Counted from the stretch's first letter, positions 20,450-32,039 are shown. The stretch: 64,000 bases of DNA from Siphonodentalium dalli (GCA_032622095.1 CP136064.1:264805165-264869164); one strand, 5' to 3'. The notes: generated by a model not told the origin, from the sequence alone. Numbers and translations are program-made.

Positions 20450-20921
20450 CAATTTACGGATAAGCGCGAGTAGCTATCATCGAGAAGATGACCATTGGAG
20501 TCTAATGCAGCACGCTATACGACAAAAGAAACATAGGGAAGACACAGAAGAAGGCCGCTCGCCTGATCACCCTAGGTACGCCCAGATTGATGTGCCGTGA
20601 AATACGCCCGGGGCTAACCTAATCCCCTCTGTATATAGATACAACGAATCTGATACTCGATACCCAGTTCTCAGCGAGCTACCAGAAGTTACCAACGACT
20701 CGCGACTCGCATGGCGCTGAGAAGGCAGCTAGGATCTCCAGCCGGAAACATGGGTAGGAATACAAGGTAAACATTACAATCTTGTATTTCTAACAACGCT
20801 ACCCCGATGGACCAACGAAGAAGCGAAGCAGACGACAGGCCGACGAACTCAACCGGATATCAACCACGCAGACGACAGGAAGACACCATCAACTGATGAA
20901 GACGCGAACAGACCACGAAGC
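20450..20921 (+). repeat. Old LINE-like tail used as insertion target
   Basis: A plus-strand stretch near 20515-20562 can be read as STLYDKRN..GKTQKKAARLIT, resembling the W..T...I.K.QKKAARIIT block of LINE ORF2, but it is badly broken. The following GACGACAGGAAGAC-type repeats continue on the other side of the insertion (22134-22260). Confidence 0.35.
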
Positions 20922-20933
20922 CCGTAGACGCCA

Positions 20934-22121
20934 TTTTTTTTTTATTTATTAGGGGTTTTGGGGGATGAGCCCAGGGAAGATTTGGAAGGGGCGTAGCCCT
21001 CCCCTACAACCCATTTGTGAAATGATGAAGGGGTTATGATATGATATATCATATACATAACATGGATGAAGGTAGAAAAGATGATCTAGACATAGAGTTA
21101 TTTTTTTCTTCTTGGGTTTCTTTTTTTTCCTTTGCTGAATTTCTGTTTGCTGTTGTTGTTGTGGCTGTTGGTGAATCGTTTCCGCTATTATTTCGTCAGC
21201 TTCTGCTCTTCGCCTGTCTTGTTCGCCCCATCTTTGTTGTTGCAACAACCGTTCTTTATACAACTTGGCACGGTTTTTTTTCCAAACTGGCATGGAAAGC
21301 ATCGGCTTCTGCATGCTCTAGTTTTACTTCTGCGACTAGCTCTTCCACAGAGCGGATGGTGTCTGTGCTGATGTTGTTGTTGCTGGGGGATACCGGGATG
21401 AGATGAAATTCCGGTGTCCGAGGTGGCAAACTGTCCAGCTCCACCTCGAAGCTGGCGGCAGGAACAGCAGGGGTGGTATCCTGCTCCCTTTCTCCGCTCG
21501 TCTCGATGACGACAGCAGGGACCTCCGGCAGATCCACGGAGTCCCTGCTAGCTGGTACGATGTCGTCTGTCTCCACGCAGGTCGGGTCGTCTGGGCGTCT
21601 CTCAGACAATTCCGACCTGCCGGCTGTGACACTGGACGGCTGAACCACACGGGGAGGGGTGACCGGCAGATCAACGGTCACCCCCATCTTCTTCTTCCAC
21701 TTCGCCCGTCTGGCGGCGTCCCTTCTCAATCGAGCTGGTGTCTTTCTCTTCGGATGCGCTGTCTTCATCTTCTTCATGTTACGGCAGGTCTCGGCGTTCC
21801 TGTCCCGGACAGAAGACCTCTGGATACCAGCATCCTCTGTCCGGAATTCAATGCAAAGAACCAGATAGCCCCTGTTAGCCTGGAGATTCCAGCTAACAGT
21901 TTCCACTATCTGACTTCTTTGCATTGCAGCTAACGCGGCGTCGGGGATTAGCTCCATAATCCGTCCTGAGCCTAATCCAAAACCGTCTCACTCAGGCCGG
22001 CATTAGCACGAGGGCGGCTGCTCACCGAAGGTCACAATCCCCACAACTCAATCGTGCTAACGTATGACCGAGAGGAACTAATACAGACACAGCAATTATG
22101 ACTGCCTCGCTCCACTCCCTG
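20934..22121 (-). mobile_element. Retroposed ORF1-like unit with poly(A) and 12-bp target duplication
   Basis: CCGTAGACGCCA occurs at both ends (20922-20933 and 22122-22133). On the minus strand the unit finishes in AATAAATAAAAAAAAA immediately before the duplication. Such flanks are the signature of target-primed reverse transcription. The ~1.19-kb body holds one ORF1-like frame and no reverse transcriptase, so it was mobilised in trans, like half-LINE (HAL1-type) elements or retrocopies. The target is itself an old repeat that can be read across the empty site. Confidence 0.88.
20949..21957 (-). pseudogene. ORF1-like protein with basic and coiled-coil regions, single frameshift
   Basis: The frame begins MELIPDAALAAMQRSQIVET (start 21957). 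It has a VSWNLQANRGYLVLCIEF strand-like segment, a basic KRKTPARLRRDAARRAKWKK motif near residue 75, a Pro/acidic middle, and VEELVAEVKLEHAEADAFHA (helical). A run of eight T on the plus strand (21274-21281) shifts the frame by one. The sequence then continues in another frame as NRAKLYKERLLQQQRWGEQD, a Gln-rich stretch and KKKKPKKKK. The K..P..LRRD..RR..W motif recurs in ORF1-like proteins of invertebrate retroelements; that link is recalled, not tested. It probably encoded a nucleic-acid-binding protein. Confidence 0.55.
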
Positions 22122-22133
22122 CCGTAGACGCCA

Positions 22134-22544
22134 AGCAGACACGCCCAACTTATGAGGACGCGAGAAAACCCCAACCGAGCAGACGACAGGAAGACGAACA
22201 CAAGGAGAAACCAGATGTCGACGATTGAATGCCATTGACTTTGTTGTAATTAAATAATCAAATCGTTTTGATTGTCTAAGCGTTATATGTACCCCGTATT
22301 GGCACACTTACCATTCGAAAACGCGCATCTGTGTTGCTAACCGCGCTTCTACGATGATAGCACTGTACATCTTCTAGTTTTATGTTGCAATCTGTATACT
22401 ACGGAATCGACATAAATGGAGTCTTTTAATTTATTTTGACAGAATGGAACGGCAGGTATAGTAGCAGTTATATTCGCTCAATACCTCGACAATTGCCGGG
22501 TTGAATTCGATACAATTCTGTATATTTCGGCAAAGCAATGGGGT
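22134..22544. other. Continuation of insertion target, then unassigned
   Basis: Up to about 22260 this continues the degenerate sequence of 20800-20921 (GACGCGAG, CAGACGACAGGAAGACGA). Beyond that nothing was recognised. Confidence 0.4.
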
Positions 22545-22800
22545 AGAAATAGGCTGCAGAAACAGCTGTTGAACTTATTATCTGAACATTTATTAAGGAA
22601 TCTACTCGTCAATGAGTATTTAGTATAGAAAGGATTGAACTGTACTTTTGCTTCAATGATGTAGAAACTTGAGCATAACTATTGTCGATGTATGTAGAAC
22701 ATTTCCTAAGGGATATACTCATCAATGAGTATTTAGTATAGAAAGGATTGAACTGTACTTTTGCTTCAATGATATAGAAACTTATGCAATCTCGAGCTGG
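22545..22800. repeat. Dispersed repeat with a ~113-bp tandem duplication
   Basis: The block TCAATGAGTATTTAGTATAG and AAAGGATTGAACTGTACTTT occurs twice, about 113 bp apart. The same family (TGTTGAACTTATTATC, TAGTATAGAAAGGA) recurs at 30830-31030 and 38600-38730. Confidence 0.75.
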
Positions 22801-23010
22801 GACCACCTTCTAATGTGAAGTAGATTATTGAGGAACAAGTATTAACAAAGAAATGTATTCCCTGACCTGTTTGTTCAATGTTATAATGTTGTAAAGTTCC
22901 CTGTCACAACGGGTCAGAACATCAAAAAGTTCCCATGCAGGTTTTGTACTGGTGTAATATGATCTCTACGGGCGTAGCTATAGTAGAGATTCATGGCATC
23001 ATCTAACTTG
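22801..23010. repeat. Dispersed repeat fragment
   Basis: GAAGTAGATTATTGAGGAAC and TTTTGTACTGGTG...ATGATCTCTACG recur at 26320-26350, 26025-26050 and 3367-3395. No ends were defined. Confidence 0.55.
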
Positions 23011-23479
23011 ATGGGATATTATTTTAGCACCCGTGAATTGAACATTCTGGGTGCGTGCAGGTGCGAGAGCACCGATCTCTTGTGAAATACTGATCGTCAG
23101 CGGATGTCATTAAATGCGCGTATATATACTTATATGCCTTCAATGGTGTGTTTCTATTATGACTGGAAATTCTGGAATAGAATTATACATAAAACACGCA
23201 GAACCCCGGATAAATTGTCTACACCGGACCACACGGGACCGACCACATGGGGCGGTGTCCGTTCATTACGATGAGCTACGCTGAACTCAGTACCTGCGTT
23301 GCATTGTCCAGGACAAATGAATGGAATGATGTGGCCCAGAGTCGTTATTCCTTTGGAATATCAGAATAAGAAATTAGATACAACCAGATTACGGACCAAA
23401 TTTGGTTGAAATCGGTCCAGGGGTCTGGGGAAAAAATTGCGAACAGACAAACATACAGGCAGCTAGACCGATACTATTA

Positions 23480-23640
23480 TTAATTTAATCGATAACAAAA
23501 TATTTTGCATGTGTTTTTTTTCAGTGGAGAAAACTTTCGCGGATTCTGATAACTAAAGCGTATTTTGAAGATATATTGTTGTTGTATCTAAGGACCGTCT
23601 GATCGGATTCGGTACCTTTATTTATTTAAATGGCTGCTTT
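23480..23640. repeat. Dispersed repeat 'CGATTCTGATAAC' family, fragment
   Basis: GATTCTGATAACTAAAGCG, TTGTTGTTGTATCT and GATCGGATTCGGTACCTTT match the 3' parts of 23945-24740, 32040-32300 and 37850-38283. Confidence 0.6.
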
Positions 23641-23944
23641 GGTAACTATTTGCGCCCTGTGTGTAGTGAGAATGGCCGGGCCAATACATTTAAGCCCGAT
23701 CATTCCATTCACTGCCCATCGTAATTAATGTAAGCGCCCCCCCCCCCCCGGTGTTAAGTTTGGATTCTTTCAGAATTAAATATATTTAAATAATTGAACC
23801 ATATATAGTGTGTGTTATCCTGCACATAATATTCACACCATCCCCAAGTCCTAAAATAACTCATGCATCGCTCTCTATATTATATATCTGTATAATTTTG
23901 CTGTAATTATATATAATTACTTTGATGAAGAGTAATTAAAAATG

Positions 23945-24740
23945 CATAATCCGATTTAACACCCCATAATTACTATTTATTTGGGAGTAAACAATATTTT
24001 ATTCGAGTAGAGGAATCCACCCACCCAAGCTCAGAGTTAGGGTACGTTCATACACTGGCAAGTTTGCAATGCATTTTTAGCAGGCATTTTCTCATAGAAA
24101 ACCCTATGGTACCAGAATATGAACGGAAACGTGCATATAGCATCTTTATCAAAGGGAACGACATGAAAAGTAAGATTTCTGTAGTTCCACTTGTAACGGC
24201 GCTACTGGCATTTGCCTTCAAATACCTGTATGATTGATTCTTCAGAGATAATTGCATGCTATTTACAGGCAAATTCCGGTAGCATCGTTACAGGTGGAAC
24301 TACAGAGATTTGAGTTCGTACGTAGTTATAGCTATGGTACAGGTGCATTCTATGTGCTTATTTCCGCTCATATTATAGCAACATATCGTTTTCTACGACG
24401 AAATGCCTGGAAACCATACCGTGAAAACTTGCCAACGTATGACCTTGAAGAGACCCTTATCAGATATCGATTTTTGAAATCTATTATTTTTCACCACCTG
24501 GAATATTTGACGGCCTGGCAAATATTCGACGAGCCGACTTATGCATACTCTGGATACCAAATTGGGTTGAACAAAATGTTGGTATATAACAAACTTTGTA
24601 AAAAAAAAATACCAGATTTGAGAGTGGTTAGCATTATTTTTTGGCAATTAACCGCTTCTGATAACTAAAGCCTCTTTTAAAGAAATGTTATTGTTGTTGG
24701 AATCTAATGATACGGGGACCATCGCATCGGATTGTGTACC
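23945..24740. repeat. Dispersed repeat of the same family, nearly full, with nested MITE
   Basis: The left part (TCCGATTTAACACC...ATTCGAGTAGAGGAATCCAC...AAGCTCAGAGT) and right part (ATATCGATTTTTGAA...CTTCTGATAACTAAAGCC...CGGATTGTGTACCTTTAA) parallel 37850-38283. They are separated by an inserted inverted-repeat element. The 138-codon frame inside has no recognised domain. Confidence 0.6.
24045..24445. mobile_element. Inverted-repeat MITE nested in dispersed repeat
   Basis: Positions 24050-24222 read back as the complement of 24265-24440. Shared motifs are CTGTAGTTCCACTTGTAACG / CCGTTACAGGTGGAACTACA-like arms, and TTGGCAAGTTT ends. A single-arm fragment with CATAGAAAACC.TATGGT.CCAGAATATGAAC lies at 55515-55580. 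The target duplication is unclear. Confidence 0.65.
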
Positions 24741-25206
24741 TTTAAATTGAATTGTAGACACGATATGGTATATACCTTTTTGTTATTTTTTTATTGAAAA
24801 CAAAGAGTAACAAAGGAGAAAAGACAAAATACACGCACGCGTTCATGCTCTCAATCCAGGACAAGGAAGACTCTACCATGAACTGGCCCACCTTCTCACA
24901 GGTGACATGTCTTTCGGAAATATTTAAAGGCACATATTGTGTTCGGACAAATTTTGCAAACACCGTTGAACTGAGCAGAAAGACGAAGCAGTGATACTAG
25001 TTTTATACCTTGACACATCTTTGCCCGAAAATTGACTATATCTTAGGGTGTCTTCGTCCATTTTGTGTGGAATCATTACGCGCGCCGCGTGTATACTAAT
25101 GTAGAGATTCTTGTTTCGCCTGGACCCATGGGTGTTTTATTTATAGAATGGGAACGTTTGGGATGATTAATAGTCAAACTGCGAACCGGAGGCCGAGTCC
25201 GGTAAA
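24741..25206. other. Unassigned sequence
   Basis: No repeat, exon or inverted structure was recognised. Confidence 0.35.
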
Positions 25207-25510
25207 AGGTGTAGTTGGGAATATCAATTTTGTTTATTGTCCTTTACATTATTATGTCAATAATGTTGATTTATGGTTTGTGACACGCTATGTCAATTAC
25301 AAATAAGAAAAAATGAAAAAGATAATTTGGAAGTCTTATATTTAAACTTTTATAGACATTTTTCGTTCTGCAGCCCACTGGGGGTTGTGGTCGGAGACGG
25401 CGAGTCGGCCGCCGGTTCGTTAATTAGGTGCTGGTTGTTATTGTTATTTGAAGGGAATTCTGAGTTGGTCGTTCGCGAAACCATTATATTTTATATTCTA
25501 TAATTACAAT
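25207..25510. repeat. Dispersed repeat, inverted partner of 63705-64000
   Basis: The reverse complement matches the last ~295 bp of the window over TTATTGTCCTTTACATTATT, the GCGAGTCGGCCGCCGGTTCG region and TGAGTTGGTCGTTCGCGAAA, with scattered differences. This is one of several related copies. Confidence 0.75.
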
Positions 25511-25575
25511 CATGGGTATATAATATATTATCCTGAGCGCGTTAACATTTCTGACATTGGTTTTCTTGTACGTAC

Positions 25576-25672
25576 CTGGGATGATATCCGCACATCCGGT
25601 ATCAGCACTGGAAACCCATGTCACGAGGTATGATAATCCAAGAAATAGGCTGATGGCTGCCCTTGGACTCCA
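25576..25672 (-). CDS. Exon of GH9 endoglucanase: signal peptide and first CBM2 Cys
   Basis: The minus-strand exon lies between a TTTTCAG acceptor (25673-25675) and a GTACGT donor (25575-25570). It reads WSPRAAISLFLGLSYLVTWV, SSADTGCADIIP and ends on a G (phase 1), which with AT of the next exon gives Asp. A hydrophobic core followed by SSA|D looks like a secretion signal with its cleavage site. The Cys just after it sits where the first disulphide Cys of CBM2 is expected. There is no ATG in frame, so a short 5' exon with the start codon must lie further right; it was not found. Exon length alone gives weak evidence. The matched phases and domain order carry the call. Confidence 0.7.
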
Positions 25673-25834
25673 CTGAAAACATATATATATATAGTGCCGA
25701 TTATGTATATATATTATCCCTTTCTATATTTACCGAATTTGATGCTTCCATTCAGCCATATATATAGAAGTATACAATGGAGCGGTTGATTATTCATTTA
25801 GAGGGGTGTTCATGTAATGAAAGCAGACGCCAGT

Positions 25835-26395
25835 TCAAAACCTGAAAACTTTTTGAAGATCTGACGGGGAACTTTATAGCATAAAAAAAACAACAACAGG
25901 TAAATATATTTCTTAGTCAATACTTGTTGCTTAAAGGGGGACTGTGTGTCTTCCTAAACATATGAGGCCGGGATTAAGGGCTAATTATGTGATAAATAAA
26001 GTTACCCGCCTCAGCTGTTAAAAGGTTTTGTACTGGTGGAATGTGATGTCTATGACAGCCGTATTCTCTACTTACGGACCTGCATGGTTACGGGACTCAT
26101 ACTAGGTCGATAGCTATATGAAATATATAATGTACGTCACTGTATTTGTAGGTGAACACGAAATTGGACGATTTAAGTGACACTGTTAGAGATTTTGCTT
26201 CACGTCGCTTACAGTAATGCACTATATCCCCCCCGGGTAATTAATTCAATGTTTATTGCGATATCGGCTCGCCAAAGTTACAAACGAATTTGTAATATCG
26301 AGCTGGGACCACCCACTAATGCGAAGTAGATTATTGAGGAACAATTATTATCAAAGAATATTTTCCATGCCTTGTTTGTTCAAGAAATCCAGCCT
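25835..26395. repeat. Dispersed repeat fragments
   Basis: GTTCAAAACCTGAAAACTTT...CTTAGTCAATACTTGTTGCT parallels 2835-2945. GAGCTGGGACCACC...GAAGTAGATTATTGAGGAAC parallels 22795-22845. Several old insertions appear to overlap. Confidence 0.5.
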
Positions 26396-26504
26396 ATATA
26401 TTGTCATACTTAATTAATCGTACATGGCTCATTCGAGTTCAAACCTTTTTTCTACGTAATTTGGAAGGAGGTATAAAATAAGTAAAATACTTGCCATGTT
26501 CATC

Positions 26505-28108
26505 GGGGGGGGGGGGGGGGGGGGGGTCGAACAAAAATTCAGGCACGTATGCTGATTTTTTCCTTTCGACCCTTGTTTGGACCCACCCACCCCCGCGTCC
26601 AAATTATTTTCCTTTTTGGGCAGTTTTTTTCCGACCATTTTTGGACACCCACCCCATTTTAACACTAAACAAGAGATTTGCGCAGTGATTTGCGGGGGGG
26701 GGGGGGGGGGGGGGCCATACACTGTAAACAGCTGTATTTGAATTTTACCAAAAATAACAGAAAATTTAAGTTAAAAATACTTTTATAGCAATATGAAGCA
26801 ACCATAAGTCAATGGAAATATCTAAACATAATGATACAATATCAAACAAAGCCCCATGCATGCAATTGTACCAGATGGCAGGACATAATGTCTGTTTAAC
26901 AGACCTGCCATGCCAGTCTTTCACGGCAGTAACTCTAGTGTTGATGCCATCAGCCTCTCCCCAACTTGGGGTGGGGCTACACTCCCGATAGGGCTACTGG
27001 GTGCCGGAAGCTATCATGTCAACCATTGTCAGCTTTCCCCAATGAGGGGAGGGGGGGGGGGGGGGGCTAACATACCTCGAAATGTGTGGGGGCTTTAGAC
27101 CCCCTGATGGTACATACTGCCCATGCATAATTCCCATGCAGATTTATCACTTTCTTTACTATCTACATACGGATCCAGGAGTTTCTTCTTTAAATATGTC
27201 CAACATGTCGCGATTATCGTTTGAAAATAAGAAAATATGAAATTAACAACTTATCATGGCGAGAAGTGAAATTTCGTAAAATTAAAATTTTTCTTATAGG
27301 AATCGCTGAACTAAATAGTTCCCCATATGCGACAGTGTTAACGTTTCGACCGAATTAGGCTATTCCAGTGGTGTTTACACAGATTGACACCAGTTGATCA
27401 CGAAAATTCAAGAAAACTCATAGGTCATGTGTTTACTTGTTTTTAATAAATCCCCAAGTGTACGACAGGGCTATCCCACAGCCAAATTTTGTCTGGAAAA
27501 ACCCAGAACTACAGCAGCTAGTTAAATCAATTTCCAACTCACAAAAATCCATTCCCCCATCAATTCACCAGTTTAAATTATTTAGATATGATGTACAAAG
27601 CAAATAAACACGATGTAATCCTTTAATAACATGTCACATGTATCAGGTGAAGGTCATTCTTCAGTTACCTTCACCTTTAGCATTCCACGGTGTATTCGCT
27701 CCCCGACTCTGGAACACATTTAACTCCCTGATTCCTATACGGTTTGTCTGATCACCATGAAATTTGTCATTTATGTTAATATTGACATATAGATGGGAAC
27801 GAGTCATTTTGGGGTCATTCGGCCATCTTGGATTTTACTCTTTGCATGACTAATTCCTTTGGCACAGGCTACAGCTGGGACTGACACCCATTTGCAACAA
27901 AATACAACACGATAACTGCCTCCGTCAGTTTAGCAGTTAGAATTACATTAATTCTCTTATTCTAATGTGTTTTAAGCCAAACTCATTGCAAAAACAGTCA
28001 AAAAGACTTGCAGGAAAACAAATTTGAGTTGCGGAAAAAATTGTTTGTTGGTCCCATTGACCACCCACCCACCCGGCATACGTGCCCGGAAAATCCCCCC
28101 CTGTGGTC
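26505..28108. mobile_element. Poly-G-ended TIR element, long copy
   Basis: The left end is a G22 run then TCG, AAAAATTCAGGCACGTATGC. The right end is GGCATACGTGCCCGGAAAAT then CCCCCCCTG, the inverted counterpart. Flanks TGTTCAT (before) and TGGTCAT (after) suggest a 7-bp duplication with one mismatch. The ends and parts of the interior (GAACGAGTCATTTTG, GCAACAAAATACAACACGAT) match the shorter copy at 32501-33047. The extra ~1 kb (about 26740-27790) is probably a nested insertion. Confidence 0.7.
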
Positions 28109-29540
28109 ATAGCCATTTTCCATCTGTTTAAATTTTTCGCACGGAAATGAAGAAAAACAGACGCTCTCTATTTCTACCATATCAGGAATAGACTAACACA
28201 GAACGCTCTTTTCTGGTCCATGCCGTGCTCATGACTGTTATTTGTTTGGGACCCAAGCATCTATGGTTTGTACAAATACGTAAAATGTCGCTGTTTTCCG
28301 GTACCAAGAATCTGCAAAATAGTGCAAAAGTGCAGTTCATAATTATGCGTCCATGAAGCTATAAATGAAGATCATGGGAGGACATTAACTTAACTTGATT
28401 CAAGAAATTTCATAATTATTTTTTATTTATTATAAAGTTAGATAATTTTCGCAATAAATTGCTATCTCTTTTGGGGTTTCTCGAGAACAATTTCAAATAA
28501 AAGTCTCAAAGGCAGTAATTTGTGTGCGTGACCGTATGAAAGTTATTAAACAGGAATGTTAAAAAGTTAATAAGTACGACGAAGAAACTTGTGTGCGACC
28601 AATCGAAAAACCCTGAATGTTGGATAGCTACAGCAAGATGAATAACGTGCGGAATTTATCGACTAAAGGAAAGTCAGGCGAAAATAAGGTCGGAAGCTTT
28701 GTGTTCTGTCCTGTTTCCGGGTTAAAACTAACAAACTCCCATATCGACCATCAACGGATGTAATTATACACAGAGCGCTAAATCAAGCTGGTACATGTGA
28801 TCCACTAATGGTCCAGACACAATAGGGTTCACAAGGGTTCACAACCAGGGAAAGCTGGGATTAATAAGAAGTTGTTTATGGACACCATGGCAAAAGTTCC
28901 CTAGTATCCGAGTTGGGTTTTTGAGATATCATGATTTTTCAGAATGGTTCAAATTCTGACGAAATTCCATCAGGCCATGTATATGCGAATGCAGTCAGAT
29001 GTAGACTAATATACGGACTCATCTTCACTCATACCGTCTATCGCGGAGCAGGTGCCGCTAGATATATGCAATTGATGTCGGAGATACCAGTCATCGCTCC
29101 ATTGCGGCCTCTGTTCTTGGTGACCATAAATAACCCGTCTGACATCGTGGTTAAATGGTGTATGCGGCCTTGTCTATAGATGACTGGATCCAAGGCCAAT
29201 ATATAGGGGCTTATGTGTAACGGCATGCCAGGCCTGACCCATGGCCTATGCATATCATACGTACATAGCCTATATGTGTTGGACATGCATGGGTAAATGG
29301 AATATGTGAACTCTGTCGATAAACACGAAAATGCGCAAAGAGAATGGCATATACTTTCGCTCAAGATATCACTTTGAATATTAATTTTTCCCGAATGGCG
29401 ACTGACGTTCGCTGAAATAGAGTTACCGTTCTTCTTGATATTACTTGCGTATCACTGGCCGCTGAACAGTGTTATAAATTCCATACAAATTGACGTGAGG
29501 CACATGTATTCAGCGGAATCCCAGTCATTGAATACATTGT
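28109..29540. other. Unassigned sequence
   Basis: No exon, tandem array or inverted repeat was recognised. Frames of 82-108 codons around 28931-29364 overlap on both strands and show no motif. Confidence 0.35.
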
Positions 29541-29547
29541 GTTGTAT

Positions 29548-29914
29548 ACCAAGCTCCATGCAGAGTTCAGTCCCCTACGCAGGACTTACCGCTGCCCGCA
29601 CCAACACGTAATGTGAAGAAATGTCACATTTATTTATTTGAGAATTTTGTAGGTTACAATTCATTCTGCATTATTCTGAGAAACTGAACTGTCCATAATC
29701 ATTTAAAAATGGTCTAGTTTTAGCCAGAACGAATTGTAACTGGCAAAACATTCAATAAAACATGTTAGATTTAATTAAAAAATACACGTGCCGGCAGCGT
29801 TCAGACATTGCTTAGCGAGGGGACTGAACTCTGTTTTGCTTGGTTGTATACCTCTACTGGAATGCCAAGCTGCAAAACGGAGTTCAGTCCCCTCTCTATG
29901 TCTTACCGCTGCTG
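29548..29914. repeat. Foldback element with GAGTTCAGTCCCCT arms
   Basis: GAGTTCAGTCCCCT...CTTACCGCTGC occurs at 29571-29603 and 29880-29912, and its reverse complement at about 29792-29836 (GGCAGCGTTCAGAC, GAGGGGACTGAACTC). The last two make a hairpin of about 50-bp arms. Confidence 0.75.
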
Positions 29915-29932
29915 TCATGTATATTTTCTTAA

Positions 29933-30462
29933 TTAAAGGTGGATTATCTCTTTGTATACATGTATTATATAGTTACCGGGGTATCAAATATTAGATCTGA
30001 ATCGAAGACTCCTGTCAGAAAATGCTTCTATCGATTAATATTCATTTAATTTCGAATATTTTCTGGTTTAAAAAGGTGTGGTTGTTTAGCTAACGAACAA
30101 TAGTGGTTATACTGTTAACAGAGACCAGAAGTTTTATGGTGTAATTTTGTCACAAATAAACATTAAATATGCTCATTATCGCTTATAACTATGGAATAAA
30201 ACAATACAACCAATCACTCTGGGACATTTGACGTTCGGTACGTAGCCATAGGAACAGCCTAATGCTCTCTATTGATATATGGTATCACCCGAATGGTCTG
30301 TTATAAAAATAGACAAATAAACGGTCCCAATAATATATTCGAAATAAAATCAATATTAATTGATAGAAGCCTTTCCGGACAGGGATCTTCAGTTCATATT
30401 TATTATTTAATACCCACGCAGCTATTTCAAATTTGTTATTTAAAGAGATAATCCATCTTTAA
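29933..30462. mobile_element. Possible MITE with TTAAAGGTGGATTATCTCTT ends
   Basis: TTAAAGGTGGATTATCTCTT at the left end is the inverse of AAAGAGATAATCCATCTTTA at the right. The span is 530 bp. A TTAA or TA target is possible but not proven, and there is no coding content. Confidence 0.5.
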
Positions 30463-30829
30463 ATCTAACATTTTTTATTGAAGTGTTTTGTCAGGTTTTC
30501 GAGACGCATGTGACACATATTTAATTTTTCTTTTGCACGGCTATCTGAAATTTTGGCTTAGGACATTTTGTCAACTTTGTTGTCAAATAGTACCGCACAT
30601 CTTTAAAATGAAGCTTCGATAATTCTTTGATTACTAGCTGGTACTGTGGTATCGCGTTTTATTTTCAAAATAAATTAGACATGAACCTATACAACTATGT
30701 AAATACATGTGATAATGTAATGTCGAAGCTAAAGGGTTGACCCTATATAAATATGTACACATATGAAACAATTTAACAATTTCGCTACTACATGTAAATG
30801 GATGCTCACAAAAAGTGTACATAGGAATG

Positions 30830-31030
30830 GTCTATTTTTGATTTGCTGGGATGTACAGATAATATACAAGTACAGAAGGAATCATATTATTTGAGGGAAA
30901 TGTTTAGATTATAAGTTCAACAAACGACCGGCTAATGGTAGTTCGTTGAACTTAGTATTTGAACATTTCTTATATATGGAATAATTTTCGATAACCAGTC
31001 ATCAATGATCCTTTAGTATAGAAAGGAATA
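30830..31030. repeat. Dispersed repeat (family of 22545-22800)
   Basis: GAGGGAAATGTTTAGAT.ATAAG.TCAACA and CTTTAGTATAGAAAGGAATA are shared with 38630-38730 and 22600-22745. It also contains an inverted ACAAACGACCGGCTAATGGT...TCGTTGAACTTAGTAT motif. Confidence 0.6.
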
Positions 31031-31589
31031 ATGTCGGAGTTATGGGCGATTATCCTGTCTAGACTTATAGTGACATGTATTGCAAGAATTTACTACTCTG
31101 AATGGAATTCGGATAATCTACGCGTGCGTCTCTCTAAATATTTCCATGAATATACCTGCATAAAACATTGCTAGCATGATTTTGGGTAGGCATATAAACC
31201 AATACACCGATTAAGCGACCATGCCGCAATGAGTACCTCAGTACTAAGAGATTATCACCAAAGACGATACAAAGAGTTCAGTTTGAATGGTTACAACGAT
31301 AAACCAAGTCTTCCTGTTAGAAAATATCGACACAATTTCTTCAGGAAAGTCTTCTACAGTATATTATCGACTTCGAGTTAATAAGTAAAATGCCTTGCAG
31401 GAGATATAATGAGCACATGAAGATTGAAAACAATCGTTTTCAAACTTCCGGCCCAGTACGGCGACATCTTAAGGGGAGGTTCTCTCCGGCGAAGGACTGT
31501 ACATTCGTATTCTATCTTCGGACCCGGCAATGCGCGATTTCCCATGGGGCATTTTTGCCTCTCTAATCGAAATACTCTGTTTTTACCAG
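31031..31589. other. Region upstream of the PAN exon
   Basis: No repeat was recognised. If the PAN exon is the first coding exon, its 5' untranslated region and promoter would lie here. No TATA-type signal could be chosen with confidence. Confidence 0.35.
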
Positions 31590-31848
31590 GCCTTATGCGT
31601 GACATACCAGACTCAGAGGCCGAAGAATGTTGCTTCTCACAATGGCTTCGTTTGTGACGATCACGTGTTGAGCATGTTCATATCTGAGTCGAGTATTCGG
31701 TGCGGATCAGAATGTTTGAAGAATAAGGGATGCCAGGCATTCGTACACAGTCAAAGGGGTACTGGGTCGTGTCGACTGTACTCACAGATACACAATAGTA
31801 CCACAGCATGTACTGCCGAACCAGACGCCGTATACTTCACAACAACAG
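31590..31848 (+). CDS. PAN/apple-domain exon of a secreted protein
   Basis: The frame reads SHNGFVCDDHVLSMF, CGSECLKNKGCQAFVHSQRG, then GSCRLYS and TACTAEPDAVYF, and ends ACAACAACAG|GTGAGC. The spacing C...C-x3-C-x5-C.AF...C.LY...C is that of a PAN/apple domain, an extracellular protein- or sugar-binding module. A CTGTTTTTACCAG acceptor would begin the exon at 31590 in phase 0. Alternatively the in-frame Met at 31530 (MRDFPWGIFASLIEILCFYQ) starts translation with a signal-like peptide. The exon ends in phase 1 with G, which joined to AA of the lectin exon at 55243 gives Glu. The pairing with that exon is inferred. Confidence 0.82.
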
Positions 31849-32039
31849 GTGAGCATTATTTCCACACAATCTATAATTATAAAGTTGCCACGGTTCTTCT
31901 AAATGTTGTTATTATTAAGTGATAAAATATAATTTTAATTAATAGTTACCAATTATATAATAGTATACTATACATATTAAAACAGTCATGCATCCAAATC
32001 ACTATCTTGTATCTCCCTTCTACTGGGATTATTACAGCA
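31849..32039 (+). other. Intron start of the PAN gene
   Basis: AT-rich sequence after the GTGAGC donor. No feature was seen. Confidence 0.4.

Noticed and set aside
24252-24668. 138-codon plus-strand frame
   Set aside because: It spans the arm of an inverted-repeat MITE and the flanking dispersed repeat; no domain, and the homologous region at 37940-38200 has no matching frame.
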